Origin: CAZDXB01 sp964509335
GTDB lineage: Bacteria > Bacteroidota > Ignavibacteria > Kapaibacteriales > UBA2268
DNA length: 64,000 bases
Assembly (NCBI GenBank): GCA_964509335.1
Contig: CAZDXB010000002.1
Coordinates: forward strand, 159,751 to 223,750
Reading direction: 5' to 3'
Shown here piece by piece: positions 45,201 to 53,423 of the stretch. The notes below the pieces were generated by a model, which ran no database searches, had not been told where the DNA came from, and worked only from the letters and a program-made list of their open reading frames with translations. Positions within the stretch are counted from its first letter, which is position 1; every line of letters begins with the position of its first letter. The position numbers and the translations under genes were made by a program.

Positions 45201-45417
45201 GGCGGAAGCCTTCAACTCGGTAAGAGAAAAATACGCCGGCGTCGAAACTTGGTATCCCTTATCCTTACTTAATTTAGGCGAGACATACGAGAAACTCGGG
45301 AAATTGGAAAAAGCCAAAGAGATATACAACGCGCTGCTTTCACAAAGACCCGAAGACGAATACGGCAGAACTGTCAAATTGAGACTTGAACGATTGAAAA
45401 AGAAATTGTCGGAATAA
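42271..45417 (+). CDS. Large periplasmic TPR protein (first gene of envelope operon)
   Basis: A 1048-residue protein with a signal peptide (1-22, ending AVAANA) and then tandem tetratricopeptide-like helix pairs over almost the whole length, with the W/LG-A-Y-P core (for example AGALRAYIAFELGDYNKAYKLF and, later, DAVDEYQNFIDKYPGSERGAEAL). Many units end in YP followed by a small residue, the pattern of BamD/YbgF/CpoB-type periplasmic TPR proteins. There is no lipobox and no C-terminal sorting domain, so it is probably soluble in the periplasm. It is the first gene of a tight five-gene operon and would suit a scaffold for the downstream barrel, SPOR and TonB-like proteins; that role is inference. 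Confidence 0.8.
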   Translation: MNKYNVSWVVVALAFFAVAANARVVPPRYYDFGSYQVEKSYRLHTDSLTRKAESILTDIFDNYPIGAGLDKGAVLKAKIEFLTGNAKLADLQLREFVKNKKFSPFRAQAGALRAYIAFELGDYNKAYKLFGEAKEYCEIEYSLRKDEYFKSLAQKCLFWGGVSLCQKGKYRDAKPLFEECFVKYGDYQYADDALYSLGLIEETDQNYELAINYYNTLAKKYPHSNVYIASRVREINNKLVLRRPYKALDVLENAQNALSHILIGDSIGGLYPKQDYIEAAGEELQYLEGEAYNVAGKYNQAVLSFDTFLGTYGNSSHEGRVKLALGWARLNLGENNKALERYREILSEESKATQNIKDIARLYEAVSIKRTGDRNRAKKAFSTLSARLGYPYTGQALLELGQMNYEEGQFDNARRILERADRESTEGLTSTRVHLLLGASYMELRRWSKAVSEYSNAEKLALKSSEKYMPKKEWYIAEARLKKGVSLVQAYRNAEAISVLNLFIGDNKGGKRMEEALFWLAEAYYRSDMLNSAAQTYQSLLDLYPKTNRREEVLYGLGWSYFRLKKFAKSSEIFDKMASEYPNSSFVLEALARQADGYYVTKNYARAADTYKKAANYAPKTDEGQYCAYQLCHALYRIGSYERAITSLLTFVRKYPRSEFAPYSLYLIGWIRFQQKDYSEAIDNFKFLIQAYSQHNLTVRAQYAIGDAYYNSGAYEKAVTAYKAVVENYPSNALAPEAWKSLQYCYRALGQDEKAMQIADSVINKHPESPFAQELKFKKADMFYSGKNYKDAVDEYQNFIDKYPGSERGAEALYWKGRSYVNLNQPGKAIKAFDRIRKEYPKSNYAALGLLKNGLLRKKLNKVNQADSLFKLVEKTYPKHQSAAQAGFERAALKYELGDTTEAINHYKRVAAEYAGMEYADQSRYRIANFYRSKNMLDSARQYYKMAANSASDPLLAAECQYRVGETYMRDTMWTQAAEAFNSVREKYAGVETWYPLSLLNLGETYEKLGKLEKAKEIYNALLSQRPEDEYGRTVKLRLERLKKKLSE

Positions 45418-45428
45418 ATTTTTGAGAT

Positions 45429-47060
45429 ATGAGATATAAAACATACATAGCGTTGATTTGCTTTATCTCGCTAACTTTTAGCGGGGTTTCGCTTTCGCAA
45501 GAGAAAGAGAAAACCGAAGAAAGCGGAGCCACGAAGCCCTTGGAACTACCGAATTTCATTATTCAAGGCAAGGAACAATTAAACGTTCGCTCTGGCGCGA
45601 AAAGATTTCCGGACAAACCGCCGCCCTTAAACGATAATGAATTAGATTCGCTTAACTCGCTCAGAAAACAGCAATCGCTGATTTTGCCGAGCAAGCCTTT
45701 GCCCGACAAGGTCATACACACCGATTATAAGGAAGGCTACGTAGAAGGATACTTCGGCAGGTATTCGACGGCTTCGATAAAGGGGGGTTACGGAATTCGC
45801 GAAAAAGATTACTCGATATTCGGGAACGCCTCGGCGGAATATAGCTCGGGTCATATCAAAAACTCCGACTACAACCAATTCGACATTAATTTATTCTCCG
45901 ACTACAACGCCCCCGAGAAATACTTTATCTTCGGCGGAAGCAAAACGCGAACTACTATGAAAATCGATAAATCAAGCTATAAGCTATACGCTATCGACAA
46001 CCCGCCGGAGCGAGACGCTTTAAATTATAATTTAGGAATCGAGTCCGACGGATATTACGGAGGCGCGAAATTTTCCACGGGGGCTATTTTCAACTCGGCG
46101 CAATTAACGCATAGCTCGCCGAACGCGGACGCCTCCAAAGCCTTCGAAAACGAATTGAACGGATTTGTTAAAGTAAACAGCTTAATCGGCGACTACAAAT
46201 TAGGCGGCGAAGCTAATTTATTCATCGGCTCATTACGCGGCTCGGCTATGCGCTTTTTTGAAGCGAAGGCGTCGGGCGAATTCCAGTTTGGCGAAGCGAA
46301 ATTGACTACTAATATTGGAATACAAACTGCCGAAAATTCCGCCGCAGAAGAAAGAAAAGCCGCTTTTATCGACCTCGGTTTAAATTACCGTTTCGGTTCG
46401 AAAATTACCGCGAAAGCAAACGTCTATTCCGGAATGAAAAGAACCTCATTCGCCGAGTTATTCGAAGCGAATCCTTATATGAAATTCAACTCAAAACTCG
46501 ACTACCAACAATACGCTCCTATAATAACAGTCGCCGTCGATTACCACCCCGACCGCAAAATGGGAGTCGTCGGAGGCGTAAAATTCGGCTCAATTGACAG
46601 AAAACCCGTATTCGACACTTTATCAAACGGAGTCTTTGACCTAAGATACGAGAAAGTAAACACCCTAAAAGCATTCGCCGAAGGATTTTGGACGCCGACA
46701 GAACAAGACAATATAACTATGAGAGCTGAAGCGAATTATTCCGCGCTTGCGAAAAACGGCAAATTAGCCCCTTATACCGCTCCGTTCAAAGCCTCTGCAA
46801 GTTATAGGCGTAGCTTTTTCGATGAAAAAGCCGGAGCCGAAATTGGCATAATTTATGTTGCAAGCAGATACGTCGATATTGAAAATAACAAAGAATTAGG
46901 TTCTTATTTGAACGCGAATTTATCTATCGATTACAGGTTTATGAACGATTTTAAGGCGATAATAAAAGTGGATAATACGCTTAATTCGGATATTTACTAT
47001 TGGGACGAATACAAAGAAAGAAACCTATTCTTTCAATTAGGACTTGTTTATGTCTTTTAA
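45429..47060 (+). CDS. Outer-membrane beta-barrel protein (TonB-receptor-like C-terminus)
   Basis: A 543-residue exported protein with a signal peptide (about 1-23, ending VSLSQ). A short linker rich in charged residues (25-95) precedes about 20 amphipathic strands with aromatic girdle residues and short turns (for example YFIFGGSKTRTTMKI and LFFQLGLVYVF), ending with the F-terminal strand signature of barrel proteins. It resembles the barrel of a TonB-dependent receptor but has no recognisable plug domain. It follows the TPR gene by 11 bases and precedes the SPOR gene, so a specific envelope complex is plausible. Confidence 0.7.
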   Translation: MRYKTYIALICFISLTFSGVSLSQEKEKTEESGATKPLELPNFIIQGKEQLNVRSGAKRFPDKPPPLNDNELDSLNSLRKQQSLILPSKPLPDKVIHTDYKEGYVEGYFGRYSTASIKGGYGIREKDYSIFGNASAEYSSGHIKNSDYNQFDINLFSDYNAPEKYFIFGGSKTRTTMKIDKSSYKLYAIDNPPERDALNYNLGIESDGYYGGAKFSTGAIFNSAQLTHSSPNADASKAFENELNGFVKVNSLIGDYKLGGEANLFIGSLRGSAMRFFEAKASGEFQFGEAKLTTNIGIQTAENSAAEERKAAFIDLGLNYRFGSKITAKANVYSGMKRTSFAELFEANPYMKFNSKLDYQQYAPIITVAVDYHPDRKMGVVGGVKFGSIDRKPVFDTLSNGVFDLRYEKVNTLKAFAEGFWTPTEQDNITMRAEANYSALAKNGKLAPYTAPFKASASYRRSFFDEKAGAEIGIIYVASRYVDIENNKELGSYLNANLSIDYRFMNDFKAIIKVDNTLNSDIYYWDEYKERNLFFQLGLVYVF

Positions 47061-47097
47061 TTGTATTAAATTAAAGTAAAATAATTTTTTATACACA

Positions 47098-49002
47098 ATG
47101 GCTGAATTCGACGACGACAAATTAAGAGAAGAAGAACAAAAAGGCGGTTTCGACCCGGGAACGCCCGACGACGAAACTTTTCAGCTTGAAGAACTCGACG
47201 AATATCCAAGCGATATGCCAGACTACGAGGACTTGGAAAAAGAAGAGTCTAAGCCGTTGGAAGAGCAGTTGGATTTAGCCGAAGAAGAAGAGCCGGAACA
47301 AACCGAAACCGAAGAATCCGAAACAGCTGAAGCTAAAAAAACGGAGTCCGAGCAAGAAACCGAAGAAGAAACGGGGGAGCAACCAAAAGAAGAACCTGAG
47401 GCAAAAGAAGCAGAAGAAGAACCGGTAAAAGAAGAAGTAGTAGAAGACGAAAAAGATAAAAAAGAGGAAGAAGAACCGGTAAAAGCTAAAGAAGAAGAAA
47501 CTGAAGAGCCAGAAGAAGAAACATCGGAAGAAGCCACAGAAGAAAAAACTGAACCTATAGAAGAAGAACCGAAAGAAGATACAGAAGAAACAGAACCGGA
47601 TTCTGAGGAAACAGTAGAAGAAGCGCGACCGGAATCAAAGGAAGCCACCCAAGAAAAACCCGAAGAACCTAAAGAAGAAGACCCCGAAACTGAAGAAAAA
47701 GCGGAAACAGCGGGCGAAGAAAAAACCGAAGACGGTTCCGTCTGGGATTTATTCGACGAAGAAAAGGGAAAAGAAGACAAACCCAAAGAAGAAAAACCAG
47801 AACCGGAGGCGGAAGCCGCAGAAGAAAAAGAACCGGAAGAAGAACCCAAAACTGAACCAAAAGAGGAACCCGATAAACCGCCAATCGACGAGGAAGAAAA
47901 GCAAGCCAAAGACGAACTAAAAGGATTAGCCGAAGACGAATTAGAAAAGAGCAAGGAAAAAAGAAAAAAGAAGAAAAAATCGGCGATTTCCGAAGACGAT
48001 TCCGAATTCGAGCGAGTCGAAGACAAAGAAGACGCCGACGAAATAGACCTGTCGAGTCTGGAAGCCGACCATCCCTCAACCTACGACGCCGACGAAATAG
48101 AAGACAAATTGAACGTTGTAAAAAAGTCTAAGAAAAAAGAGCCGGAAGAAGATAAAGCCCCGGAAAAAGATAAAGAAGGCGCCGAAAAAGAGGAAAAGAA
48201 AGCGCCTCCCAAAAAGAAAAAGTCGAAATCAAAACCGCCAAAAGAAGAAAAGAAACCAAAAGAGAAAAAGAAAAACCGCAAAATTATATTTATAACCGCG
48301 GCAGCAGTAGCGGCTATCGCTTTAGGAAGCTTAATTTACGACTGGGGAGTTAACAGAGGAGCTTTCGGAGATATAGCGGAATTATTTTTCGAGAAAAAAG
48401 AAGCTTCCGCAAAGAAAGAGCAAAAAAAGAAGAAAGACAAAACGAAAGACGAGCCTAAGAAAGAGAGCGAAGAAAAAGCCGAAAAAGACGCGAAAAAAGA
48501 AAGCGAAAAAGCAGAAGAAATAGAAAAAGAAAAAGCCATAGTAGAAATAGAAAAACCTAAAGAACCCGCGAAACAAAAAACTAGCGCTCCCAGAAAAAGC
48601 TCTGCCAAAGAAACTAAAAAGAAAACGGTTAAAAGAAGCTCGGAGAAAGACGACGAGACTATTGAGAAATTAATATCAGCCGCTCTGTTGAAAGAATTTT
48701 TATCTGAAAACGAAACTAAAAAGCAAAGACCTTCGTATAATAAATATGATAAAAAAGAAACCGCTTCTTTCGGGCGAATATATACCGTTCAGGTTTACGC
48801 CACGCCCTCGCGGGAAGACGCGGAAAGTTGGTTAAAGAAACTAGAATCAAAGAACGTTGAAACGGCGTTTATTTCGATTCAGAACAAACGCGGGCAGAAA
48901 TGGTATAGGGTTAGATTTGGAGCTTTCGAATCGCGAGAAAAAGCTCGAAAAGCGGCATTGAAATTAGGATTCGCTCAATCTTGGATTGACAGAGTCCGTT
49001 AA
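47098..49002 (+). CDS. Highly charged membrane protein with C-terminal SPOR domain
   Basis: A 634-residue inner-membrane protein. Residues about 20-390 are almost entirely Glu/Lys/Pro-rich, very low complexity, and on the cytoplasmic side. One membrane helix (about 397-417, IIFITAAAVAAIALGSLIYDW) is followed by a second Lys/Glu-rich stretch on the periplasmic side and a C-terminal SPOR domain (about 560-634, IYTVQVYATPSREDAESW, KWYRVRFGAFESREKARKA), a family that binds denuded glycan strands at the division septum. The architecture is that of FtsN/DamX-type septal proteins, with an unusually long acidic cytoplasmic part. It sits in the TPR-barrel-TonB operon. Confidence 0.85.
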   Translation: MAEFDDDKLREEEQKGGFDPGTPDDETFQLEELDEYPSDMPDYEDLEKEESKPLEEQLDLAEEEEPEQTETEESETAEAKKTESEQETEEETGEQPKEEPEAKEAEEEPVKEEVVEDEKDKKEEEEPVKAKEEETEEPEEETSEEATEEKTEPIEEEPKEDTEETEPDSEETVEEARPESKEATQEKPEEPKEEDPETEEKAETAGEEKTEDGSVWDLFDEEKGKEDKPKEEKPEPEAEAAEEKEPEEEPKTEPKEEPDKPPIDEEEKQAKDELKGLAEDELEKSKEKRKKKKKSAISEDDSEFERVEDKEDADEIDLSSLEADHPSTYDADEIEDKLNVVKKSKKKEPEEDKAPEKDKEGAEKEEKKAPPKKKKSKSKPPKEEKKPKEKKKNRKIIFITAAAVAAIALGSLIYDWGVNRGAFGDIAELFFEKKEASAKKEQKKKKDKTKDEPKKESEEKAEKDAKKESEKAEEIEKEKAIVEIEKPKEPAKQKTSAPRKSSAKETKKKTVKRSSEKDDETIEKLISAALLKEFLSENETKKQRPSYNKYDKKETASFGRIYTVQVYATPSREDAESWLKKLESKNVETAFISIQNKRGQKWYRVRFGAFESREKARKAALKLGFAQSWIDRVR

Positions 49003-49026
49003 AGAAAAAATAATAGGGGGGATAAA

Positions 49027-49797
49027 ATGTATCAGCCGTTCAAAGACGAATCGGCTCCTATTAACATTAAGATACCGTGGGACAAAAACACGGCGAGAGG
49101 ATTCGTTATATCGATAGCGATAGTCTTCTTTATTGTGTTTTTAGCGCCGGTATTCAAAATCGAGGAACCTGTCGCCGCCCGGTACGAAATAGAGACAGTG
49201 CCTCTCGAATTAATAAACTTCGGCGAAGGCGACGGAACCGGCTTAAGCAAAGGAAACTTAGCTGACGAAGGCAGAGCCCACAAAGGCAAAGAACCGGAAT
49301 CAAAAATTCACGACGCTGAAATAGCGTCAAAAACCAAACACAACTCAAAAGCCAAAAACTCCGACGACGCCGGCGATTACGTTCCCACGAAAGAACTATC
49401 TTCCGATTCAAAAAAAGTCAAAGACAACGACGGAACTAGCTCCAGAAACGTCGGAACCGCAAACGGAAGCGAAAGAGGAACGGGATTAGGCGAAGAAGGC
49501 TCCGGTCCCGGTCTCGGTCCCGGAATTAGCGCTATCGACTGGGGCGGCGGCGGCAATAGAAGCGTTCTATATAAAAAATTGCCGGATTATCCCGATAACG
49601 CAAACACTTCCGCCCAGATAAAAATCAAATTCACCGTCTCCCAAGACGGAGCCGTAATAGATATGATTCCATTGCAAAAAGGCGACCCCGCTTTGGAAGA
49701 AGCCGCTATGTCGGCGCTTAGGCAGTGGCGTTTCAATCCTTTGGAAAAAGATAAAGATATGTACGGCATAATCACTTTCACTTTCAAACTAAGCTAA
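49027..49797 (+). CDS. TonB-family energy transducer-like protein
   Basis: A 256-residue protein: N-terminal cytoplasmic part (1-27), one membrane helix (about 29-47, FVISIAIVFFIVFLAPVF), a hydrophilic Gly/Ser/Lys-rich periplasmic linker (70-170) and a TonB C-terminal domain (about 180-256; IKIKFTVSQDGAVIDM, AAMSALRQWRFNPL). The linker is short and not the usual Pro-rich stretch. TonB would pass proton-motive energy from ExbB/ExbD to an outer-membrane protein; no exbB or exbD is present in the window, but the barrel protein two genes upstream is an obvious candidate partner. A GGGGGG site precedes the ATG. Confidence 0.85.
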   Translation: MYQPFKDESAPINIKIPWDKNTARGFVISIAIVFFIVFLAPVFKIEEPVAARYEIETVPLELINFGEGDGTGLSKGNLADEGRAHKGKEPESKIHDAEIASKTKHNSKAKNSDDAGDYVPTKELSSDSKKVKDNDGTSSRNVGTANGSERGTGLGEEGSGPGLGPGISAIDWGGGGNRSVLYKKLPDYPDNANTSAQIKIKFTVSQDGAVIDMIPLQKGDPALEEAAMSALRQWRFNPLEKDKDMYGIITFTFKLS

Positions 49798-49807
49798 GGA
49801 CAAAAAT

Positions 49808-49990
49808 ATGTTGGAAAGCGTTATGGATTTCTTCCTGTCTCTGCCTACTTACGGACAAATTATTGTAGGCGTTCTGGCGTTTTTCTTAATTCTCTCCATT
49901 TTCAAAAAGTTTCTAAAGTTCGCTATTCTACTCGCCGTGTTAATAGTTCTCGTCATTGTCGTTCTCAAAGCTCTCTACATTATCAATTAG
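49808..49990 (+). CDS. 60-residue membrane protein
   Basis: A small hydrophobic protein with a predicted two-helix or hairpin membrane topology: residues about 17-32 (IIVGVLAFFLILSIF) and about 37-57 (FAILLAVLIVLVIVVLKAL), separated by a short basic turn. An AGGA motif seven bases before the ATG and a 10-base gap after the TonB-like gene support real translation. No family is recognised. Its position makes it a possible small subunit of the envelope system encoded just upstream. Confidence 0.6.
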   Translation: MLESVMDFFLSLPTYGQIIVGVLAFFLILSIFKKFLKFAILLAVLIVLVIVVLKALYIIN

Positions 49991-50091
49991 CTTTGACTAT
50001 AATTTAAAATTTCAGCTTTTATTCTTCTCAATTCAGGATAAAATATTATTTTTGCTTTTTGTATTTTCAACGAAAAAAATAAGGATTTTAA

Positions 50092-51429
50092 ATGGCTTGC
50101 AAAATTAGCGTAATTGGAACGGGATACGTAGGACTGGTAACCGGCACCTGCTTTGCCGAGACCGGCAACGACGTTTTGTGCGTGGACATTGACGAAGAGA
50201 AAGTAAACAAACTAAAGCGAGGAGAACCGACTATATTTGAACCCGGTTTGGAACGCTTGCTTAAAAACAACGTAGAAGCCGGGAGACTCAACTTCACGAC
50301 GAAAATTGAAGACGCCTTGGAAGACAAACAGCTGATATTCCTTTGCTTGCCCACTCCGCCCAAAGAAGACGGTTCGGCGGACTTAAAGCGCGTGCTGCAA
50401 GTAACCGAACAAATTGCTAAAATACTAACAAACCTAAGCTACACCGACCCAAAGATAATAGTAGATAAAAGCACCGTGCCTGTCGGCACCTCCGACAAGG
50501 TCAAGAAAATATTGTCGCAATATCTGCCCGCCGACAAATTCGAAGTCGCGAGCAATCCCGAATTCTTAAGAGAAGGCTTCGCTATTGACGACACGCTCAA
50601 GCCCGATAGAATCGTAGTGGGAACTTCCAGCGAATACGTAAAAAAAATAATGAACGATTTGTATCAGCCCTTCCTTCGCAGCGGCAACCCCATTTATTTT
50701 ATGGACGAGAAAAGCGCGGAAGTAACCAAATACGCCGCAAACGCGTTTTTAGCGACAAAAATCTCTTTTATGAACGACTTGTCGGCATATTGCGAAAAAA
50801 CCGGAGCGGACATAGAAAAAATCCGGCTCGGAATCGGCTCGGACAATCGAATTGGCAAAAAGTTCCTTTTCGCCGGTATCGGATTCGGCGGCTCCTGCTT
50901 CCCAAAAGACGTTCGCGCTTTGATGTATTCCACCGAGGAAGCCGGAACGCCCTTGTCTATCGTCAAAGCGACTTACGACGTTAATCTTAAACAAACCGAC
51001 AGATTCGTCGATAAAATCAAAAACAGATTCGGCGACTTAAAAGGCGTGAAATTCGCCCTCTGGGGACTTGCTTTCAAACACAACACCGACGACGTTAGAG
51101 AATCTCCGGCTTTCCGTATAATCGAACGTCTTTTGGACGAAGGCGCGGAAATAAAAGCTTACGACCCAGAGGCTATAAGCAACGCCAAAGAACGATTCAG
51201 CGACAGAATTGAATACGCCGACAAAATGTACGACGCTCTCGACGGCGCCGATTCGATAATAATTGCGACCGAATGGACGGTATTTAGAAATCCGGATTTC
51301 AACAAACTAAAAGCAGGGCTCAAAAAGCCTATCGTATTCGACGGAAGAAACTTATATTCGCCAAGCGATATGAAAGAAAAAGGATTTGAATACTACTGCG
51401 TTGGAAGAAAATCTATCAGCGGCAAATAG
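50092..51429 (+). CDS. ugd: UDP-glucose 6-dehydrogenase
   Basis: NAD-dependent enzyme oxidising UDP-glucose to UDP-glucuronate, a precursor for surface polysaccharides. The 445 residues begin with the Rossmann motif GTGYVGLVTGTCFAETG (9-25) and include PTPPKEDGSADL, the EFLREGFAIDD segment and the catalytic region GFGGSCFPKDVRAL with Cys at 269. The C-terminal domain (about 320-440) is complete. The length fits the monomeric bacterial UGD/TuaD class. It is preceded by an AGGA-like site and followed by a strong terminator; there is no adjacent polysaccharide cluster. Confidence 0.93.
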   Translation: MACKISVIGTGYVGLVTGTCFAETGNDVLCVDIDEEKVNKLKRGEPTIFEPGLERLLKNNVEAGRLNFTTKIEDALEDKQLIFLCLPTPPKEDGSADLKRVLQVTEQIAKILTNLSYTDPKIIVDKSTVPVGTSDKVKKILSQYLPADKFEVASNPEFLREGFAIDDTLKPDRIVVGTSSEYVKKIMNDLYQPFLRSGNPIYFMDEKSAEVTKYAANAFLATKISFMNDLSAYCEKTGADIEKIRLGIGSDNRIGKKFLFAGIGFGGSCFPKDVRALMYSTEEAGTPLSIVKATYDVNLKQTDRFVDKIKNRFGDLKGVKFALWGLAFKHNTDDVRESPAFRIIERLLDEGAEIKAYDPEAISNAKERFSDRIEYADKMYDALDGADSIIIATEWTVFRNPDFNKLKAGLKKPIVFDGRNLYSPSDMKEKGFEYYCVGRKSISGK

Positions 51430-51475
51430 CGCTTATTATTGACCAAAATTTCTTGGCTATGACATATTTAGCCTT

Positions 51476-51522
51476 AAGCTCCTTCCCTCAATAATAAAAT
51501 TTATTTGGAAAGGAGCTTTTTT
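51476..51522 (+). terminator. Intrinsic terminator of ugd
   Basis: AAGCTCCTTCC pairs with GGAAAGGAGCTT (one bulge), with the right arm running directly into TTTTTT. It lies about 45 bases past the ugd stop and separates ugd from the flagellar operon. Confidence 0.85.
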
Positions 51523-51555
51523 GTTATTATATATACCTTTTGAAGTTTTACTTGA

Positions 51556-51572
51556 TTGGCACGGTTTTTCAT
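51556..51572 (+). promoter_or_regulatory. Candidate sigma-54-like site upstream of the fliL operon
   Basis: TTGGCACGGTTTTTCAT has a perfect -24 half (TGGCAC) of the sigma-54 consensus with correct spacing, but its -12 half reads TTCA rather than TTGC. It lies about 145 bases before fliL. Flagellar genes are commonly sigma-54 dependent, but the weak -12 element makes this low confidence. Confidence 0.25.
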
Positions 51573-51717
51573 ATTTTAACAAAGCTTAGCGAACAATTGT
51601 CAAAGGAGAGCGGCATTTTCTCAAGAAATAACGACCAAACGACGATAAAAAATAAAATAAGACTGAAAAAGTCAATAGATTACTAGTAGTTGTTAAAAAC
51701 TTTCAAGAATAAAAACT

Positions 51718-52365
51718 ATGGCAAAAGAAGAAGAAGAAATTCAAGAACAAGAAGGGCAAGAAAAAAAGCAGAAACCGCAAAAGCCGAAGAAAAAAGGCGA
51801 AGCGATGAGCTTGCCCGTTCTTATCGGAACTATAGCCGGCACAATAATACTATTGGCGGTTGTTATGATATTGGCGTTTAAGTTATTCATTTTGCCCGAA
51901 TTAACGCATTCGCAAAGCGCCGAGGGCAATGCCGATTCGTCTTCGCAAAAGCCGGAAAAAATAAAGGAAAAGAAACAAGGCGACGAAGCCGAATACGACC
52001 GTCTCGAAGACAAGTTTATGGGCAATGAGAACTTGCATATGCTGGAAACGGGCAAAATATTGACAAACCCTAAGAATTCTTCTAAATTCGCTATAGTCAA
52101 TTTGTTGATAGAATATCGAATTAGCGAAGAAGACGAAAGGTTCGCCGACTCCGAGCCGAATTTGGAGAATCCGACGATAAAATTACTATTGGCTAACGTA
52201 AAAAGCGAAGTTACTAATATACTTGGTTCTATGACAGTCGATGATTTTTATAGAATCGGCAGCGATTCATTAAGAAATAAAATAGGAAACGAATTAGACA
52301 CAATATTCAGAAAAAAGCAATTTCTTTTAAAAGACGTTTTATTAACCGAGTATTTAATACAATAA
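51718..52365 (+). CDS. fliL: Flagellar basal-body-associated protein FliL
   Basis: Single-pass inner-membrane protein that surrounds the stator and supports motor torque. 215 residues: a charged cytoplasmic N-terminus (1-35), a membrane helix (about 38-60, LIGTIAGTIILLAVVMILAF), then a periplasmic domain whose C-terminal half (ILTNPKNSSKFAIVNLLIEYRI and IFRKKQFLLKDVLLTEYLIQ) matches FliL. It is the first gene of fliL-fliM-fliN-fliO. The N-terminal tail is unusually rich in Glu and Lys. Confidence 0.85.
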   Translation: MAKEEEEIQEQEGQEKKQKPQKPKKKGEAMSLPVLIGTIAGTIILLAVVMILAFKLFILPELTHSQSAEGNADSSSQKPEKIKEKKQGDEAEYDRLEDKFMGNENLHMLETGKILTNPKNSSKFAIVNLLIEYRISEEDERFADSEPNLENPTIKLLLANVKSEVTNILGSMTVDDFYRIGSDSLRNKIGNELDTIFRKKQFLLKDVLLTEYLIQ

Positions 52366-52383
52366 AATATACAGAGTGTCGCT

Positions 52384-53421
52384 ATGTCGGACGTATTATC
52401 GCAAAATGAAATAGACAGTCTGCTTTCGGAAATGACTACCGGCACGGTGGACGTTAACGACGTTTTATCGGGCAAAAAGACCGCTAAAAGCGAAATCACA
52501 AATTACGATTTCAGGCGTCCGAACAGAATATCCAAAAACCAAGTGCGAACGCTTCAAACCGTGCACGAAAGCTTCGCCGAAGTCTTCGGATATTTTCTAG
52601 TTTCGAAATTACAAACTGTTGTTTCGATTACCGTAACTTCGGTGGACCAATTGTTTTACTCGGAATTCATATTATCCGTTTCGAATCCAAGCTGTTTATA
52701 TATTTTTGAAATAGAAGGCACCGACGGAAGCGGCATACTCGAAATCAGTCCTCAGCTCGCGTTATCAGTCGTCGAAAGATTGCTTGGAGGCAGCGGCGAA
52801 ACGCAGTCGAAGGCGAGAACTATAACCCCTATCGAACAATCCGTAATACGCGGTCTAATTGAACACGCCTTATCGGATTTGCGAAACGCGTGGAGGTCTA
52901 TCGCCGATTTGCATTTTACTTTCCAAAGATTAGAAATGGAAGCTGACTTCGTTCAAATAGCTCCTTCTTCGGAAATCGTCGTTGTCGTTTCCTTCGACGT
53001 CAACATTGGAGCGCATACTTACTTAATGAATTTATGCTTCCCAACGTTCGCTCTGGAAGAAATTTTGGCTAGGTTGAACAAACAACAAGTTGCGGCGAGT
53101 CAATTAAACGTAACGCCGAAGCGCAAAAAACAAAACGCCGACGCTCTAAAACAACAAATGGCGAAGACTTATCTGTCTATCGTAGCCGAACTTGGCAAAT
53201 CGACTATAACAGTTAGGGACTTGCTTCGTCTAAAAGAAGGCGACGTAATAAAGATGGATAAAAGAGTTAACGAAGAAATTGAAATAAAAATTGCCGGAGA
53301 GAGAAAATTAGCCGGAAGACCCGGAACGGTCGAAGGTAAAAAAGCCGCGAGAATTACGCGCCCCCTAACTGAAGAAGATTTATACGAACAAGACGTAACG
53401 TATAGAAAGGAGGTAAGATAA
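52384..53421 (+). CDS. fliM: Flagellar motor switch protein FliM
   Basis: C-ring protein that binds phospho-CheY and controls rotation. 345 residues. The N-terminal CheY-binding motif is LSQNEIDSLLSEM (5-17), the middle CheC-like domain (about 45-235) has the FRRPNRISKNQ start and GSGILEISPQLALSVVERLLGG core, and the C-terminal SpoA domain (about 260-330, LGKSTITVRDLLRLKEGDVIKMDK) is present. All domains are intact. An AAGGAGG site inside its 3' end serves fliN, whose ATG begins 2 bases after the fliM stop. Confidence 0.93.
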   Translation: MSDVLSQNEIDSLLSEMTTGTVDVNDVLSGKKTAKSEITNYDFRRPNRISKNQVRTLQTVHESFAEVFGYFLVSKLQTVVSITVTSVDQLFYSEFILSVSNPSCLYIFEIEGTDGSGILEISPQLALSVVERLLGGSGETQSKARTITPIEQSVIRGLIEHALSDLRNAWRSIADLHFTFQRLEMEADFVQIAPSSEIVVVVSFDVNIGAHTYLMNLCFPTFALEEILARLNKQQVAASQLNVTPKRKKQNADALKQQMAKTYLSIVAELGKSTITVRDLLRLKEGDVIKMDKRVNEEIEIKIAGERKLAGRPGTVEGKKAARITRPLTEEDLYEQDVTYRKEVR

Positions 53422-53423
53422 AT

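Noticed and set aside
47223..48026. A 267-codon Ser-rich frame on the minus strand
   Set aside because: It is the complement of the Glu/Lys-rich repeats of the SPOR gene; Ser-rich translation is an artefact of GAA/GAG codons read backwards.
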